Part shown: one piece after another, positions 1 through 8,711 of the stretch
Position numbering within the stretch: the first letter of the stretch is position 1
Layout: the number at the start of each line of letters is the position of its first letter
Origin: Glaciimonas sp. PCH181
GTDB lineage: Bacteria > Pseudomonadota > Gammaproteobacteria > Burkholderiales > Burkholderiaceae_D
Reading direction: 5' to 3'
Length of the DNA: 64,000 nt
Assembly: GCF_003056055.1 (NCBI RefSeq)
Contig: NZ_PYFP01000001.1
Location: forward strand, 1,612,001 to 1,676,000
Notes under the pieces: generated by a model
Databases searched by the model: none
Told to the model about the DNA's origin: nothing
What the model saw: only the letters and a program-made list of their open reading frames with translations
Made by a program: the position numbers and the translations under genes

Positions 1-2
1 AT

Positions 3-143
3 GAGATGGTGGCGACCGCCGCCCGTGTGGCGCGTGAGGAGGGGTTTGCGCAAAGCGGCGACCAGATTGCTATCACCGCCGGCATGCCGTTTGGGCAGCC
101 TGGAAGCACCAACCTGTTACGTATTGCGGAAATCGAGGCCTGA
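3..143 (+). CDS. pyk: Pyruvate kinase, C-terminal end (partial, runs off the left edge)
   Basis: The frame opens at the window edge and ends at the TGA at 141-143, giving 46 residues. The stretch GMPFGQPGSTNLLRIAEI is the typical end of bacterial pyruvate kinase, which makes pyruvate and ATP from phosphoenolpyruvate and ADP in glycolysis. The C-terminal domain of the family carries this PG(S/T)TN signature near the allosteric site. Only the tail is visible, so nothing can be said about the active site. It is the only core-metabolism gene in the window and probably marks the boundary between conserved chromosome and the accessory region to the right. Confidence 0.85.
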   Translation, partial: EMVATAARVAREEGFAQSGDQIAITAGMPFGQPGSTNLLRIAEIEA

Positions 144-182
144 AAATTGACGCGTGACACTAGCCTTGGTGGCGCTGATGTT

Positions 183-301
183 ATTTTGACCCACGCTGCT
201 GATTTTAACTGCCCCATATCCCACTTCTCAAATCCCGCAGTGAGCAATCGTTTGCTTAGCATGCGGGTGGGTCTAGGAATTCCGGCAGGCTGGGTCAAAA
301 T
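183..301. repeat. 119-bp segment bounded by an 11-bp perfect inverted repeat, in a gene-free stretch (144-492)
   Basis: The sequence ATTTTGACCCA at 183-193 is matched exactly in inverted orientation by TGGGTCAAAAT at 291-301. The ends resemble those of IS21-type elements (inference), so this may be a small non-autonomous remnant. No coding potential is seen inside it or in the rest of 144-492. Confidence 0.3.
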
Positions 302-492
302 GGTGCTGTCAACTTAACGCGTATACCCAAGATTTCATAGAATAGCGGAGTGCCAAATTCCAATATTTACAGCGGGTTCCGCTATCCATCCGCGTCAACG
401 AGAGCGTGCAAAACCTGGAGAGATGACAAGATAAAAACGCGACCGCATTCTTTTCGGCAGCGCCCAACTGCGGTAATCTTGTTGATATTTGA

Positions 493-972
493 ATAGCGGG
501 AGACGGTCATGCGACTTTAGTAAAAGGATCGCCTCACGTATATGCCTATGTACACAAGGAAGTAACTTCGGCAGCAGCGCGGCTGGATCAGTTTCTCAGA
601 CACTGTGGGGTAGCACCGGATGAGCGGGTGACGGTGATCTGCGACGATGCGGGAGAATTCAACAAAGCCGTCGCGGGGAGCCAGGCGGTCGCGCGGATCA
701 AGGCACTGGAGGCTCGGCTATTGTGCCGGGAAGACTACGAATTCTCAACGCTGTGGTGGAATCTGCGTAATGTTGTCGGCTATATTCGTGGCAATACGCA
801 CACCCTCGTCAACTATGGTGCCCGGTATCGAAAGGGCCTGCCCATCAGCAGCAGCATCGCCGAATCGGCAGTGAACCTCGTCATTAGCCACCGCATGGCC
901 AAACATCGCCAGATGCGCTGGACCGACGAAGGCGCACATTACCTAGTGCAGGTCAGAGTAGCAAGCGAGTGA
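493..972 (+). pseudogene. Transposase remnant, C-terminal part (ISKra4-like)
   Basis: The frame is open from just after a stop at 490-492 to the stop at 970-972; the annotated-looking GTG start at 628 lies inside it. The translated end has the motif pattern NYGARYRKGLPISSSIAESA followed by a QMRW...GAHYLVQVR segment, which I recognise from ISKra4-like transposases. In that family the region holds the last acidic catalytic residue (the Glu of AESA). The N-terminal half is missing, so it is inactive. A second, diverged relative lies on the other strand at 59308-59930. Its 3' end overlaps the start of the open frame of the downstream coiled-coil gene. Confidence 0.65.
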
Positions 973-1603
973 ATCTGCGTTAGAGAATCTGAATACTGAG
1001 CGTACTGAAAATCGACTGCTGGTCAACGCCGCCGAAGAAAAAGTCAGGTTGGCCGCAGCACTGATCGCGCAAGCAAATCAGCGCACTGAGCAAGTTGAGC
1101 ACGCATTTGACGTCGCCCGCGAGGCCATCCGGCGCCTGGAAGAATCGCTGACTGAGATGCGTACCACCGCGGCCGTAATCGAGCAGCGTCACGCTGGCCA
1201 GCTGCTTGCCCGCGATGAACGCATCGCTGCCCTGACGACCGATTTCGCACGCAAGGAAGCCGAATACGCGGCACGGATCACCGAGCTCGACGGGGTACGC
1301 AAGCACGCCCTGTTGCAGATCGATGAAGCACGCGTGGAATCGCGCCACTGGAAAGCGGAATTCGACCGGGTCGATGCCAAGAACAAATCCAGCGTGGTGA
1401 CGTATGGTCAGCGTGCATCTGCGCTCGATGCCGAGCTCGCTGGTGTCCGGGGGCGCTTGGGCGCCGCAGAAGAAGCGCTTGCTGCGTCGCGGCAGCGCTG
1501 TACGCAACTGGAAGCCGCGGCTATGATCGTTCATCCGAAGGATGATGCCGCCCCCTCGGTATCGCGCAAAGTGCGCGCCGGGGGCTTAATCAAGCGCCGC
1601 TAG
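962..1603 (+). pseudogene. KfrA-like / TnpT-like coiled-coil DNA-binding protein, 5'-truncated
   Basis: The frame is open from 962 (after a TAG at 959-961) to the stop at 1601-1603. Nearly all of it is a long Ala/Glu/Arg-rich alpha-helical coiled coil, ending in a basic tail (RKVRAGGLIKRR). This looks like the C-terminal half of KfrA-type plasmid proteins or the related cointegrate-resolution protein T of Tn4651-type transposons. The N-terminal DNA-binding domain is absent: the frame runs straight out of the transposase remnant on its 5' side. The first possible start is a TTG at 1049. It is probably a dead fragment; a short expressed coiled coil cannot be excluded. Its presence hints at plasmid or transposon ancestry. 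Confidence 0.55.
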
Positions 1604-1619
1604 TTAGGTACGCGGCATT

Positions 1620-1740
1620 AAAACGATCAACGAGATCACGCAGCAGCATGGCGTTCATCCGGTGATGGTGAGCCAATGGAAGAAAGAAATCCTTGCCCGT
1701 ACTTTATTTGACGACAAGCGGTGTCTGTCAAGACAGTTAG
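1620..1740 (+). pseudogene. IS3-family OrfA fragment
   Basis: The frame starting at 1620 reads TINEITQQHGVHPVMVSQWK and then KEILAR, the helix-turn-helix region of IS3-family OrfA proteins, where Gln-Trp-Lys after the recognition helix is characteristic. Nothing before or after belongs to the family, so this is a roughly 100-bp scrap. Confidence 0.6.
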
Positions 1741-1762
1741 TAAAATTTGAATTAAATCGCTT

Positions 1763-2087
1763 CTATTTCCAGTTCGTTTTCCGGCAGTAATCGCGGTCCG
1801 GAATGAGGCTGACCTGGCGAATCCACGTCCTGTCTCGCGTAGCACCTTTCCAGCGCTCTGGACGTTTTGCTCTGGCGATTTCATATGTCGCTTTTCGTTG
1901 TCCAGGATGACCTGATCCTATCCCGGGTAGCTCCTGACCAGCGCTCCGGGTGCCGCAGTTTTGCCGCTTCATAAACTTGCTCACGGTGTTTTAGAATTGC
2001 GGCATTCCGGCCATCATGGCGCTGAGCGGGTGTCACGAATTTGGACGCACGCGCGATGGTTCTGGCGAAAATGTTACCCGCAATCAC
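1763..2087 (-). pseudogene. Two tandem IS3-family OrfB C-terminal scraps
   Basis: On the minus strand two frames carry related segments: VTPAQRHDGRNAAILKHREQ with RHPERWSGATR, and then AKRPERWKGATRDRTWIRQV followed by SLIPDRD. Both resemble the end of IS3-family integrase-type transposases, after the catalytic core. They lie one behind the other in overlapping frames, so this is either a diverged tandem duplication or the ends of two elements. They point toward the OrfA scrap on the other strand, so the locus is rearranged. No catalytic core is present. Confidence 0.5.
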
Positions 2088-2568
2088 GCTGCTGGTATCA
2101 GCGTTTGCTCAGGGGTGAAACAGGCGAACGGGTACCGACGCCGTGCATCATGGCGTTTTTATATTGGCAACTGCGCATGGACTGAAGCTGCGCGTGATAG
2201 TGCTGTGCCCAGGCGAGTCGGTGCCGGAAAGGGGCACGGAGCGGCACTGATCAAACGCAGAACACGCTGGAGAATTACTTCGGGTGACGCCCGGTCTTGA
2301 AGAGGTTCATGTCGCTGCCATACCGTTACGCGGCCTGAGGTCGGCCGGAGATGCTGCTACTTGCGTACAGCGCGGTGCGGTCAGCGGGATTATCTTTGCC
2401 GGCTCGGGATTTGATCCCGGCAAGGCCGACAGCTTAGCGTCGGCTCGCATGTTTTTCGCAATCACCAATGACTCGCCGGCAGTAAAGGGCCGGAAGCACG
2501 CAACTTTACATCGCCAATGTCATCCCCCATACTATATAGATCGAGCGAATAACGTTGGAAAGACAATC
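2088..2568. other. Stretch without a recognisable gene
   Basis: An open frame in phase with the MarR gene extends back to 2284, but its product has no recognisable family features and the better start is downstream. I see no convincing gene. The last 60 bases should hold the marR promoter; a TTTACA at 2505-2510 and an AT-rich block at 2530-2540 are possible but poorly spaced elements. Confidence 0.4.
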
Positions 2569-3075
2569 ATGGCGATACCTGCCGAGACGCAAAATAACCT
2601 TCGACATTGGCAAACGGCTGTTTCCAATGATCGGTTGGCACATATTGTTAAAGATACAACTAGAGCATTTGTCCGCGCCCTCCAGTCCCGTTTGACGGAC
2701 CATGCCATTCCGTTTGGGCAGTGGGCGTTCCTGCGCGTCCTTTGGGAGAAAGACGGTCTGACACAGCGCCAGTTGAGTGAAGAGGCAGGGGTGATGGAGC
2801 CGACAACGTTCGCTGCAGTGAGGGCGATGGAGGCGCAAGGCTTTGTTGAGCGGCGCCGGATGCCCGGCAATAACAAGAACAATTACGTTTACCTGACCGA
2901 GCGCGGAGCCGAGCTGCGCGTTGCCCTGATTCCTCTCGCGCAAGAGGTCAATAAAATAGGCGTACGTGGCGTTTCCGCTGCAGATCTGGCGACAACCAAG
3001 CGAGTCCTGTTATGTATCATCGCCAACCTCGCCGAAGATGAAATAGCACAACAGCGATCGACCAGAAACGGCTAG
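2569..3075 (+). CDS. MarR-family transcriptional regulator of the phthalate operon
   Basis: The product has 168 residues from the ATG at 2569. It is a typical MarR winged-helix protein: an N-terminal dimerisation helix with RLAHIVKDTTRAF, then GQWAFLRVLWEKDGLTQRQL and EEAGVMEPTTFAAV as the helix-turn-helix, and a wing region (RRRMPGNNKNN) in place of the usual DxRD. MarR proteins bind palindromes as dimers and release them on binding small aromatic acids. It sits upstream of and parallel to the phthalate operon; a perfect palindrome at 3401-3416 placed just after the operon promoter is a good candidate site. I infer that it represses the operon and that phthalate or a metabolite is the inducer. 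The in-frame extension to 2284 was rejected as a start because it lies far upstream and shows no conserved features. Confidence 0.85.
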   Translation: MAIPAETQNNLRHWQTAVSNDRLAHIVKDTTRAFVRALQSRLTDHAIPFGQWAFLRVLWEKDGLTQRQLSEEAGVMEPTTFAAVRAMEAQGFVERRRMPGNNKNNYVYLTERGAELRVALIPLAQEVNKIGVRGVSAADLATTKRVLLCIIANLAEDEIAQQRSTRNG

Positions 3076-3369
3076 CGCGGTCAGCGGATTTTCTGACAGG
3101 AACCGTACCTGAGCAATAGTGCCCCGGCTACGTGAATCACCACACATTCCCTGTACGCAAGCTCATTGACCAGGTGCGCCAGCTCCGCAGCACCGTCGCT
3201 TTCTGAAGCGTCTCTTCTTGATCCCTTTCGGCAGGTATTCCCAGCGCTGCACGGCGCTGCCGAGTGCCCACTATCTGTGCATCCCCATCATGCCCTCCTA
3301 GGCCATCCCAGTCCGACGCCGTCGCGGGATATCCCTTTTCGTACCCACTCAATAAATCTCAAAAAACGT

Positions 3370-3398
3370 TAGACATTCCTTGCCAAAGTCGATATTAT
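3370..3398 (+). promoter_or_regulatory. Sigma-70-type promoter of the phthalate operon
   Basis: TAGACA at 3370-3375 and TATTAT at 3393-3398 are separated by 17 bases, close to the consensus TTGACA-N17-TATAAT. It lies about 170 bases upstream of the first transporter gene, and the stretch 3076-3566 holds no gene. Transcription would start near 3405, inside the palindrome described next. Confidence 0.6.
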
Positions 3399-3400
3399 TT

Positions 3401-3416
3401 ACTTAGCCTACTAAGT
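3401..3416. promoter_or_regulatory. Perfect palindrome, candidate MarR operator
   Basis: ACTTAG-CCTA-CTAAGT is a perfect 6-4-6 dyad placed immediately downstream of the -10 element and over the expected start point. Its size and AT-rich arms fit MarR-type operators; binding here would block RNA polymerase. The assignment to the adjacent MarR gene is inference. Confidence 0.6.
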
Positions 3417-3566
3417 TAATTGATGCTCTTCATCGTGAACTTTGTCAGTCGTAAGGGAATGTCCGTCATTAACAACATTCATCTGGGTTTATCGGGCTGA
3501 AAAACCTTGGGCGCCAGCGTAGCGCAAATTCGAAATATTTTCGACAAGCAACTATTTGGAGACTGT

Positions 3567-4568
3567 ATGTTTAAACTATCACTCGGGAAACGCGTGTCCG
3601 CAGGCTCACGCCTGTTCGTCGCCCTGCTTTTTCCTCTTTATCTGGCTAATCCGGCCTTCGCCCAGACAAACATTCGCGTTGGTTCGACGGTATCCAGCGA
3701 TGTGTCAGCAGCAGCGTTAAGCCTGGGAATGAAAACCGGCGCATTCAAGAAGGCCGGTCTTAACATTGAACTGACAACATTTGTCCAGTCAAGCCAAAAA
3801 TACGATTCGATCAAGGGCAATGCCATCGATATCGATATCAACATGGGAGCGGTTAACGCCGCGCAGTTGTACAGTTCCGGGGTACCGATCACCGTTCTGC
3901 GTGCTGTTACTCCAGCCGATATCTGGGCGGTTGTGGCACGGCCAGATTCCAAACTCAGCAAGCCGGCCGATTTCAAGGGAAAACGTTTCGGCGTGGTATC
4001 GCTTTCGGGCGCCAACTTTGCTGTGACGTATCTCGCATTCAAGACCCAGTCCGTGGACTTCATGCGTGAAGTAAAGGTCTCCGCATTGCCTCCTTCGGCG
4101 CTGCTTACGGCACTCGACAAGGGAGACATTGAAGGCGCGACGATCTACGAACCGTATCTGACCGGCGCACTCAAGACCGGGCGCGTGAAAGTTTTGTTTC
4201 GCCCTGGCGAGTTGTATCAAAAGCGTTTCGGCGAGCCATTTATCGCGCTCGTGATTACCGGACGAAATGAATTTATTCAGAAAAATCGTGCCGCCGCTGC
4301 CAAGTTCATCGCGGTGATGGAGCAAATGCTGGCAAACTTGCCGGCCAATGTCGACCTCGCGTCGCAAGCCCTGGTTGAGAACATGCCTGACATGAAAATC
4401 ACCACTGCCGAGGCGAAGGAAATGTTGATTCCCTACATGCCTAATGTGATCAAGTCCGCCAATGATCCTCAACTCATCAAGCGCGCGCAAAACATGTACG
4501 ACCGTCTGCTGGAAGTGAAGCAGTTGCAGGAGCCGGTCAAAGCTTCCGCATTCTGGACGCGTTTGTAA
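3567..4568 (+). CDS. ABC transporter substrate-binding protein (SsuA/TauA/NMT1 type), phthalate uptake
   Basis: The product has 333 residues from the ATG at 3567, which is preceded by TTTGGAGA. A signal peptide with a hydrophobic core (LFVALLFPLYLANPAFA) is likely cut before QTNIRVGS. The mature protein has the NMT1/SsuA fold pattern: an early glycine-rich segment, INMGAVNAAQLYSSGVPI, and the hinge segment EGATIYEPYLTGAL. This family binds sulfonates, aromatic acids or pyrimidines in the periplasm. With the permease and ATPase that follow, it forms an importer in the position of the OphFGH-type phthalate transporter known from Burkholderia. The substrate is inferred from the operon. The longer in-frame start at 3507 has no ribosome site. 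Confidence 0.85.
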   Translation: MFKLSLGKRVSAGSRLFVALLFPLYLANPAFAQTNIRVGSTVSSDVSAAALSLGMKTGAFKKAGLNIELTTFVQSSQKYDSIKGNAIDIDINMGAVNAAQLYSSGVPITVLRAVTPADIWAVVARPDSKLSKPADFKGKRFGVVSLSGANFAVTYLAFKTQSVDFMREVKVSALPPSALLTALDKGDIEGATIYEPYLTGALKTGRVKVLFRPGELYQKRFGEPFIALVITGRNEFIQKNRAAAAKFIAVMEQMLANLPANVDLASQALVENMPDMKITTAEAKEMLIPYMPNVIKSANDPQLIKRAQNMYDRLLEVKQLQEPVKASAFWTRL

Positions 4569-4592
4569 TGCTTGTGAGCGAAGGAGAATAAT

Positions 4593-5447
4593 ATGAAAAA
4601 TTCGAATCAGGCGGCAGCAATGCCCGGTCAACCACGAGCCAGTCATTTCGCCGGCAGCCCCGAACTCAAAAAGCAGCCGGGACCGGGAAAATGGCGGAAA
4701 CCATTCCGACGGATGCTGTTCGCGATATTGCCTTTTATAGTATTGGCGTTGTTGTGGCAAGCGCTTGCTGCCACACAGCCGGCCTATGTCTTTCCACCGT
4801 TGCGCGCGATTTTCCATACCTTGATCGGTTTCGCGAATGACGGGTCGCTCTGGACGGCATCGGTCACAACGACCAAATCAGTTGTCGTCGGTTCGGTCGT
4901 ATCGATTGTGCTGGGCACCGCCATTGGGTTTGCATTGGCGCGGTTTCCGGCAATTACCAGCCCGCTGCTCAACTTTACGCAAACCGTTCCTTACGTGGTC
5001 TGGGCGCTTATGTCGTTGATTTGGTTTGGCATGTCCAGGTTTTCGGTTATTTTCACCATTGTCGTCGCCGCGTTTCCCATTGTTTCGTTCAACGTGGCCA
5101 GCGGCCTGAAGAATATCGACCCACAGTTGCTGGGCATGGCGAAGTCGGTGCGAGCCAATCGTTACATGACGCTGCGCCATATCGTTTTTCCAAGCCTGAC
5201 GCCCTATCTGGTGAGTGCCAGCCGCACCATGCTTGGCATGTGCTGGAAGATCAGTGTTCTCGCAGAGCTGTTCGCTGGTGGGGCCGGAGGTGGGGGTGTC
5301 GGATACAACCTGTATGTCGGTTGGGAATTCAGCCGTCCGAATGAAGTCTTTGCCTGGACTGTCTGGCTGGTCATCCTGATGCTCATTTCCGATCGCTTGT
5401 TTATCGTGCCGCTGGAGATGTTGGCAACGCGTTGGAAGAAATCTTAA
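4593..5447 (+). CDS. ABC transporter permease (SsuC/TauC type), phthalate uptake
   Basis: The product has 284 residues, starting 8 bases after AAGGAG. After a hydrophilic N-terminal stretch of about 45 residues there are roughly six membrane segments (for example FAILPFIVLALLWQAL). The cytoplasmic coupling loop of the binding-protein-dependent permease family is seen near residues 170-205 (GLKNIDPQLLGMAKSVRANR, then the FPSLTPYL part of the EAA loop). It should dimerise and pair with the ATPase encoded 9 bases downstream. The substrate is inferred from the operon. Confidence 0.85.
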   Translation: MKNSNQAAAMPGQPRASHFAGSPELKKQPGPGKWRKPFRRMLFAILPFIVLALLWQALAATQPAYVFPPLRAIFHTLIGFANDGSLWTASVTTTKSVVVGSVVSIVLGTAIGFALARFPAITSPLLNFTQTVPYVVWALMSLIWFGMSRFSVIFTIVVAAFPIVSFNVASGLKNIDPQLLGMAKSVRANRYMTLRHIVFPSLTPYLVSASRTMLGMCWKISVLAELFAGGAGGGGVGYNLYVGWEFSRPNEVFAWTVWLVILMLISDRLFIVPLEMLATRWKKS

Positions 5448-5456
5448 GGAGATGAG

Positions 5457-6242
5457 ATGAGTAGCATTCAAGTATCTAATTTGACGAAGGAATTCGAGTC
5501 AGCAGGCCGCGCCCTCAAGGTGGTAGACGACGTCAGCTTCCACGTTGACGACGGCGAGTTCATCTGCTTGCTCGGCCCTTCCGGGTCCGGCAAATCGGTC
5601 ACGCTGAATTGCATAGCAGGTTTGCTCGATGCTACCGCCGGTGAGATCAAGGTCGATGGCGTTTCGGTCCGGGATCGCAAACCTAACTATGGGTACGTTT
5701 TTCAGCAATCGAGAATGCTGCCCTGGCGAACAGTGCGGGAAAATCTGCTGTTCGCTTTGCGCGGTGAATCGGGGCGGCAGGTCAAAGACGAAGAGCAGCG
5801 CATCCGGGATGTCCTGGCGCTGGTCAATCTGGCGGGGTATGAAAATTTTTACATGCATCAGATCTCCGGCGGAATGCAAAACCGGGTAGGAATTGCACGC
5901 GCATACGTGCGTAATCCAGACTTACTGCTCATGGACGAACCGTTCGGCGCACTCGACGAGATGACCGCCCGTCACCTTCGCTCCGAGCTGGTGTCGACCT
6001 GGACGCGCGACCGACGAACGGTGGTATTCGTGACCCACGATATTGTCGAAGCCTGTTATCTGGCTGATCGTATCGTTATCTATACACCCAAGCCAACCCG
6101 CATTGCGTCGATTATCAAGATCGATCTCCCGCGACCGCGCATATATGGGAGCAGCGAGCTGCACGCCATCGAGTCTGAAGTGCTTGAAGTGTTCGAGCGA
6201 TCACTGAGCGAGTTTGCGGCCACCAGTCTCGTCGAATGCTAG
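5457..6242 (+). CDS. ABC transporter ATPase (SsuB/TauB type), phthalate uptake
   Basis: The product has 261 residues with an AAGGAGATGAG ribosome site. Walker A is GPSGSGKS (about residues 41-48), the Q-loop is VFQQSRMLPW, the signature is ISGGMQNRVGIARA, Walker B is LLLMDEPFGALDE, and the H-loop is VFVTHD. The order and spacing are those of nitrate/sulfonate/taurine importers. It energises the import of the ligand captured by the upstream binding protein. All catalytic motifs are intact; the signature has Met where Leu or Gln is more usual (SGGMQ), which is common in this subfamily. Confidence 0.88.
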   Translation: MSSIQVSNLTKEFESAGRALKVVDDVSFHVDDGEFICLLGPSGSGKSVTLNCIAGLLDATAGEIKVDGVSVRDRKPNYGYVFQQSRMLPWRTVRENLLFALRGESGRQVKDEEQRIRDVLALVNLAGYENFYMHQISGGMQNRVGIARAYVRNPDLLLMDEPFGALDEMTARHLRSELVSTWTRDRRTVVFVTHDIVEACYLADRIVIYTPKPTRIASIIKIDLPRPRIYGSSELHAIESEVLEVFERSLSEFAATSLVEC

Positions 6243-6315
6243 TGCGGTAGCGCCATTACTTGCACGCCTGGCGCTGGTAAGGAATCGGATTGAAATAACT
6301 GAAAAAGAAAGAATC

Positions 6316-7632
6316 ATGTTGACCAAAGAAGAAAATAATTTGCTTTGCAGAATTGAAGGCGATGCGCCCATGGGGCAACTGATGCGGCGCCACTGGACCC
6401 CGGTCTGTCTGGTGGAGGAGGTCAGCGAACCTGACGGGGCACCGGTCAAGGCCACGCTGTTCGGTGAGGACCTGGTCGTGTTCCGCGACACCAACGGGCG
6501 CGTGGGGGTCATGGACGAATATTGTCCGCATCGGCGCGTTTCGCTGGTATTCGGCCGCAATGAAGAGTGCGGCTTGCGCTGCCTCTACCATGGTTGGAAG
6601 ATGGATGTCGAGGGAACCATCATCGAGATGGTATCCGAGCCGGCCGCCAGCAACATGGCGTCGAAAATGAAACATCTTGCCTATCGCACGATTGAGTGGG
6701 CTGGTCTGGTATGGGCCTACATGGGTCCGCAGGACGACATCCCGCCATTTACCCCGCCGGCCTGGGCGCCGAAAGCGGAAGTCAAGGTGAGCATCGCCAA
6801 AGTGCTGATCCCGTGCAACTGGGCACAGATCCTCGAAGGCGCCATCGATTCCGCCCACAGCTCCAGTCTGCATTCGTCGGATTTCGTTCCGGCGCGGGTC
6901 GGCGGTGCAGAGGCGAATGAAAAGAACTGGTTGCGTCCGTCGACCGACAAAGCCCCGCGCATGCAGATCGATCGCACCAGCTACGGCTTCCGCTATGCCG
7001 CGCTGCGTCGGCCGTTGACGAATGCGGCGTCACACGACTACGTGCGCTCGACGGTGTTCGTTGCCCCTGCAACTGCGCTGATTCCCCCCAACAATCTGTA
7101 CAACGTCGCCAATATCAACGTCCCCATGGATGACACGCATACCGCGTTTTATTTTATCGCGTGGGGCAATCCGGCGACCACGCCCGACACTGAGACCTGG
7201 CGTAAATTCCTTGGCGCGCGTATCGGCGTCGACCTGGACGAAAAATATGTCCCGCTGCGTAATCGGGAGAATCATTTCTGGCAAGACCGCCAGGCGATGA
7301 AAGCCGGCAATTTTACCGGCATTACCGGGTTTCCCAACCAGGATATTGCCATGTGGGTCACGATGGGGCCGATCGCTGACCGTAGTGATGATCGGCTGGG
7401 CGCCAGTGACCTGGCCATCGTCGAGTTCCGCCGCATCATGCTCGACGCAGTCCGCGCATTCCGGGAAGGCAAGCCGGCTATCGGCACCGCCGACCTTGCG
7501 ATTCCATCCGGAACCTGCGCATTCCAGGCAATCGTGCCAAAGACTACCGACTGGCGCTCCTTCGGGGCCAGCTATGTCTGGTCCGCCGATGAACACGACA
7601 ATCTCGAACCGAACTATAAAACTACCGCCTGA
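6316..7632 (+). CDS. ophA2: Phthalate 4,5-dioxygenase, oxygenase subunit (Rieske type)
   Basis: The product has 438 residues. The Rieske 2Fe-2S ligands are Cys70-x-His72 (CPHRR) and Cys89-x2-His92 (CLYHGWK). The mononuclear iron site is Asp178, His181 and His186 in EGAIDSAHSSSLH. Length and layout match phthalate-4,5-dioxygenase-type oxygenases (Pht3/OphA2), which have only an alpha subunit and add O2 to phthalate to give cis-4,5-dihydro-4,5-dihydroxyphthalate. The neighbours supply its reductase, the dihydrodiol dehydrogenase and the decarboxylase, which supports this substrate. The start at 6316 was chosen because the in-frame extension (from 6214) overlaps the ATPase gene; the ribosome site is weak (GAAAGAA). 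A related dioxygenase for a similar ortho-dicarboxylate is the main alternative. Confidence 0.85.
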   Translation: MLTKEENNLLCRIEGDAPMGQLMRRHWTPVCLVEEVSEPDGAPVKATLFGEDLVVFRDTNGRVGVMDEYCPHRRVSLVFGRNEECGLRCLYHGWKMDVEGTIIEMVSEPAASNMASKMKHLAYRTIEWAGLVWAYMGPQDDIPPFTPPAWAPKAEVKVSIAKVLIPCNWAQILEGAIDSAHSSSLHSSDFVPARVGGAEANEKNWLRPSTDKAPRMQIDRTSYGFRYAALRRPLTNAASHDYVRSTVFVAPATALIPPNNLYNVANINVPMDDTHTAFYFIAWGNPATTPDTETWRKFLGARIGVDLDEKYVPLRNRENHFWQDRQAMKAGNFTGITGFPNQDIAMWVTMGPIADRSDDRLGASDLAIVEFRRIMLDAVRAFREGKPAIGTADLAIPSGTCAFQAIVPKTTDWRSFGASYVWSADEHDNLEPNYKTTA

Positions 7633-7650
7633 GATGGCCCGGAGAACTAT

Positions 7651-8640
7651 ATGTCCAAATTAAATTTATCCATCGCGATGGGCAATTATGACCGTACGCG
7701 TGCATTGCTGGATGGCGAAGTGCAAATCGATGGCGTCGATCCGGTGTATATGACCTTGTCACCGGAAGAGATGTTTTTTCGGGCCTTTCGCAGCGTCGAT
7801 TTCGATATCAGTGAGTTGTCATTTTCCAGCTATCTGGTCAAGCATGCAAAAGATGAAAGCCCGTACATTGCGCTGCCGATTTTCCTGTCGCGGGCTTTCC
7901 GCCACACGTCGATCTATGTCCGCAAGGACAGGATCAAGCGGCCCGAAGACTTGCGGGGTTGCCGCATCGGAATTCCGGAATATCAGCTCACCGCCATCGT
8001 GTGGGCCAGGTCGATTCTGTCCGATGACTATGGAATACAACCTGAAGATGTAACGTGGGTGCGCGGCGGCATCGATGAACCCGGGCGGCCCGAGAAAATC
8101 AAGTTGCAGCTTCCGCCCGACGTCAAGATGATTGATGCGCCGGCAGATCGCACGATCTCCGACATGCTCGACCGGGGTGAAATCGACGCCTTTATCGCCC
8201 CCCGGCCGCCAAGTGGGGCAGCCGCCAGTAATCCGCAAGTCGGTTGGCTGTTTGACGATCCGACCGCGGTGGCAAAAGATTACTACAGGCGTACCGGCGT
8301 GTTCCCGATCATGCACGTGGTGGGCATCCGCAAAGCACTCGCCGAGCAGCATCCATGGTTGCCGGCAGCGGTGTTGAAAGCGTTCGAGAAGGCAAAAGCT
8401 TCTGCATTGCACAGCCTTAGCGATACCTCGGCGACCAAAGTCACCTTGCCGTTCGTGGAAGAGCAGTTGAAAGCGGCACGCGACACGATGGGATCGGACT
8501 ATTGGTCGTATGGCGTCGACGCCAACCGCAAGACGCTTGAAACCTTCCTGCGTACCCATCATGCCCAGGGATTGTCGAAGCGCCTCGTGGACGTCAGTGA
8601 ACTGTTCCATCCGGGAACCTACGAGTCCTTCAAAATCTGA
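7651..8640 (+). CDS. ophC: 4,5-dihydroxyphthalate decarboxylase
   Basis: The product has 329 residues, with a CGGAGAA ribosome site. The sequence MSKLNLSIAMGNYDRTRALL starts as the Pht5/OphC family does, and PRPPSGAAASNPQVGWLFDD and YYRRTGVFPIMHVV follow as in that family. The fold is that of periplasmic binding proteins (SBP type 2) although the protein has no signal peptide. The enzyme removes one carboxyl group from 4,5-dihydroxyphthalate to give protocatechuate, the end product of this operon. Protocatechuate ring cleavage genes are not in the window. Confidence 0.85.
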   Translation: MSKLNLSIAMGNYDRTRALLDGEVQIDGVDPVYMTLSPEEMFFRAFRSVDFDISELSFSSYLVKHAKDESPYIALPIFLSRAFRHTSIYVRKDRIKRPEDLRGCRIGIPEYQLTAIVWARSILSDDYGIQPEDVTWVRGGIDEPGRPEKIKLQLPPDVKMIDAPADRTISDMLDRGEIDAFIAPRPPSGAAASNPQVGWLFDDPTAVAKDYYRRTGVFPIMHVVGIRKALAEQHPWLPAAVLKAFEKAKASALHSLSDTSATKVTLPFVEEQLKAARDTMGSDYWSYGVDANRKTLETFLRTHHAQGLSKRLVDVSELFHPGTYESFKI

Positions 8641-8711
8641 CGGCGGCGAGTTTAACCCAACCCTGGCCGTCGCGCGACGACGCACGGCCGGGTAATGTGA
8701 TCGGAATCGAC

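Noticed and set aside
2284..2568. N-terminal extension of the MarR protein
   Set aside because: In frame but without family similarity; the MarR fold starts after the ATG at 2569.
3789..4817. A 342-codon open frame on the minus strand opposite the binding-protein gene
   Set aside because: It mirrors a clear ABC binding-protein and permease start on the + strand, has no family features and is biased in the way shadow frames are.
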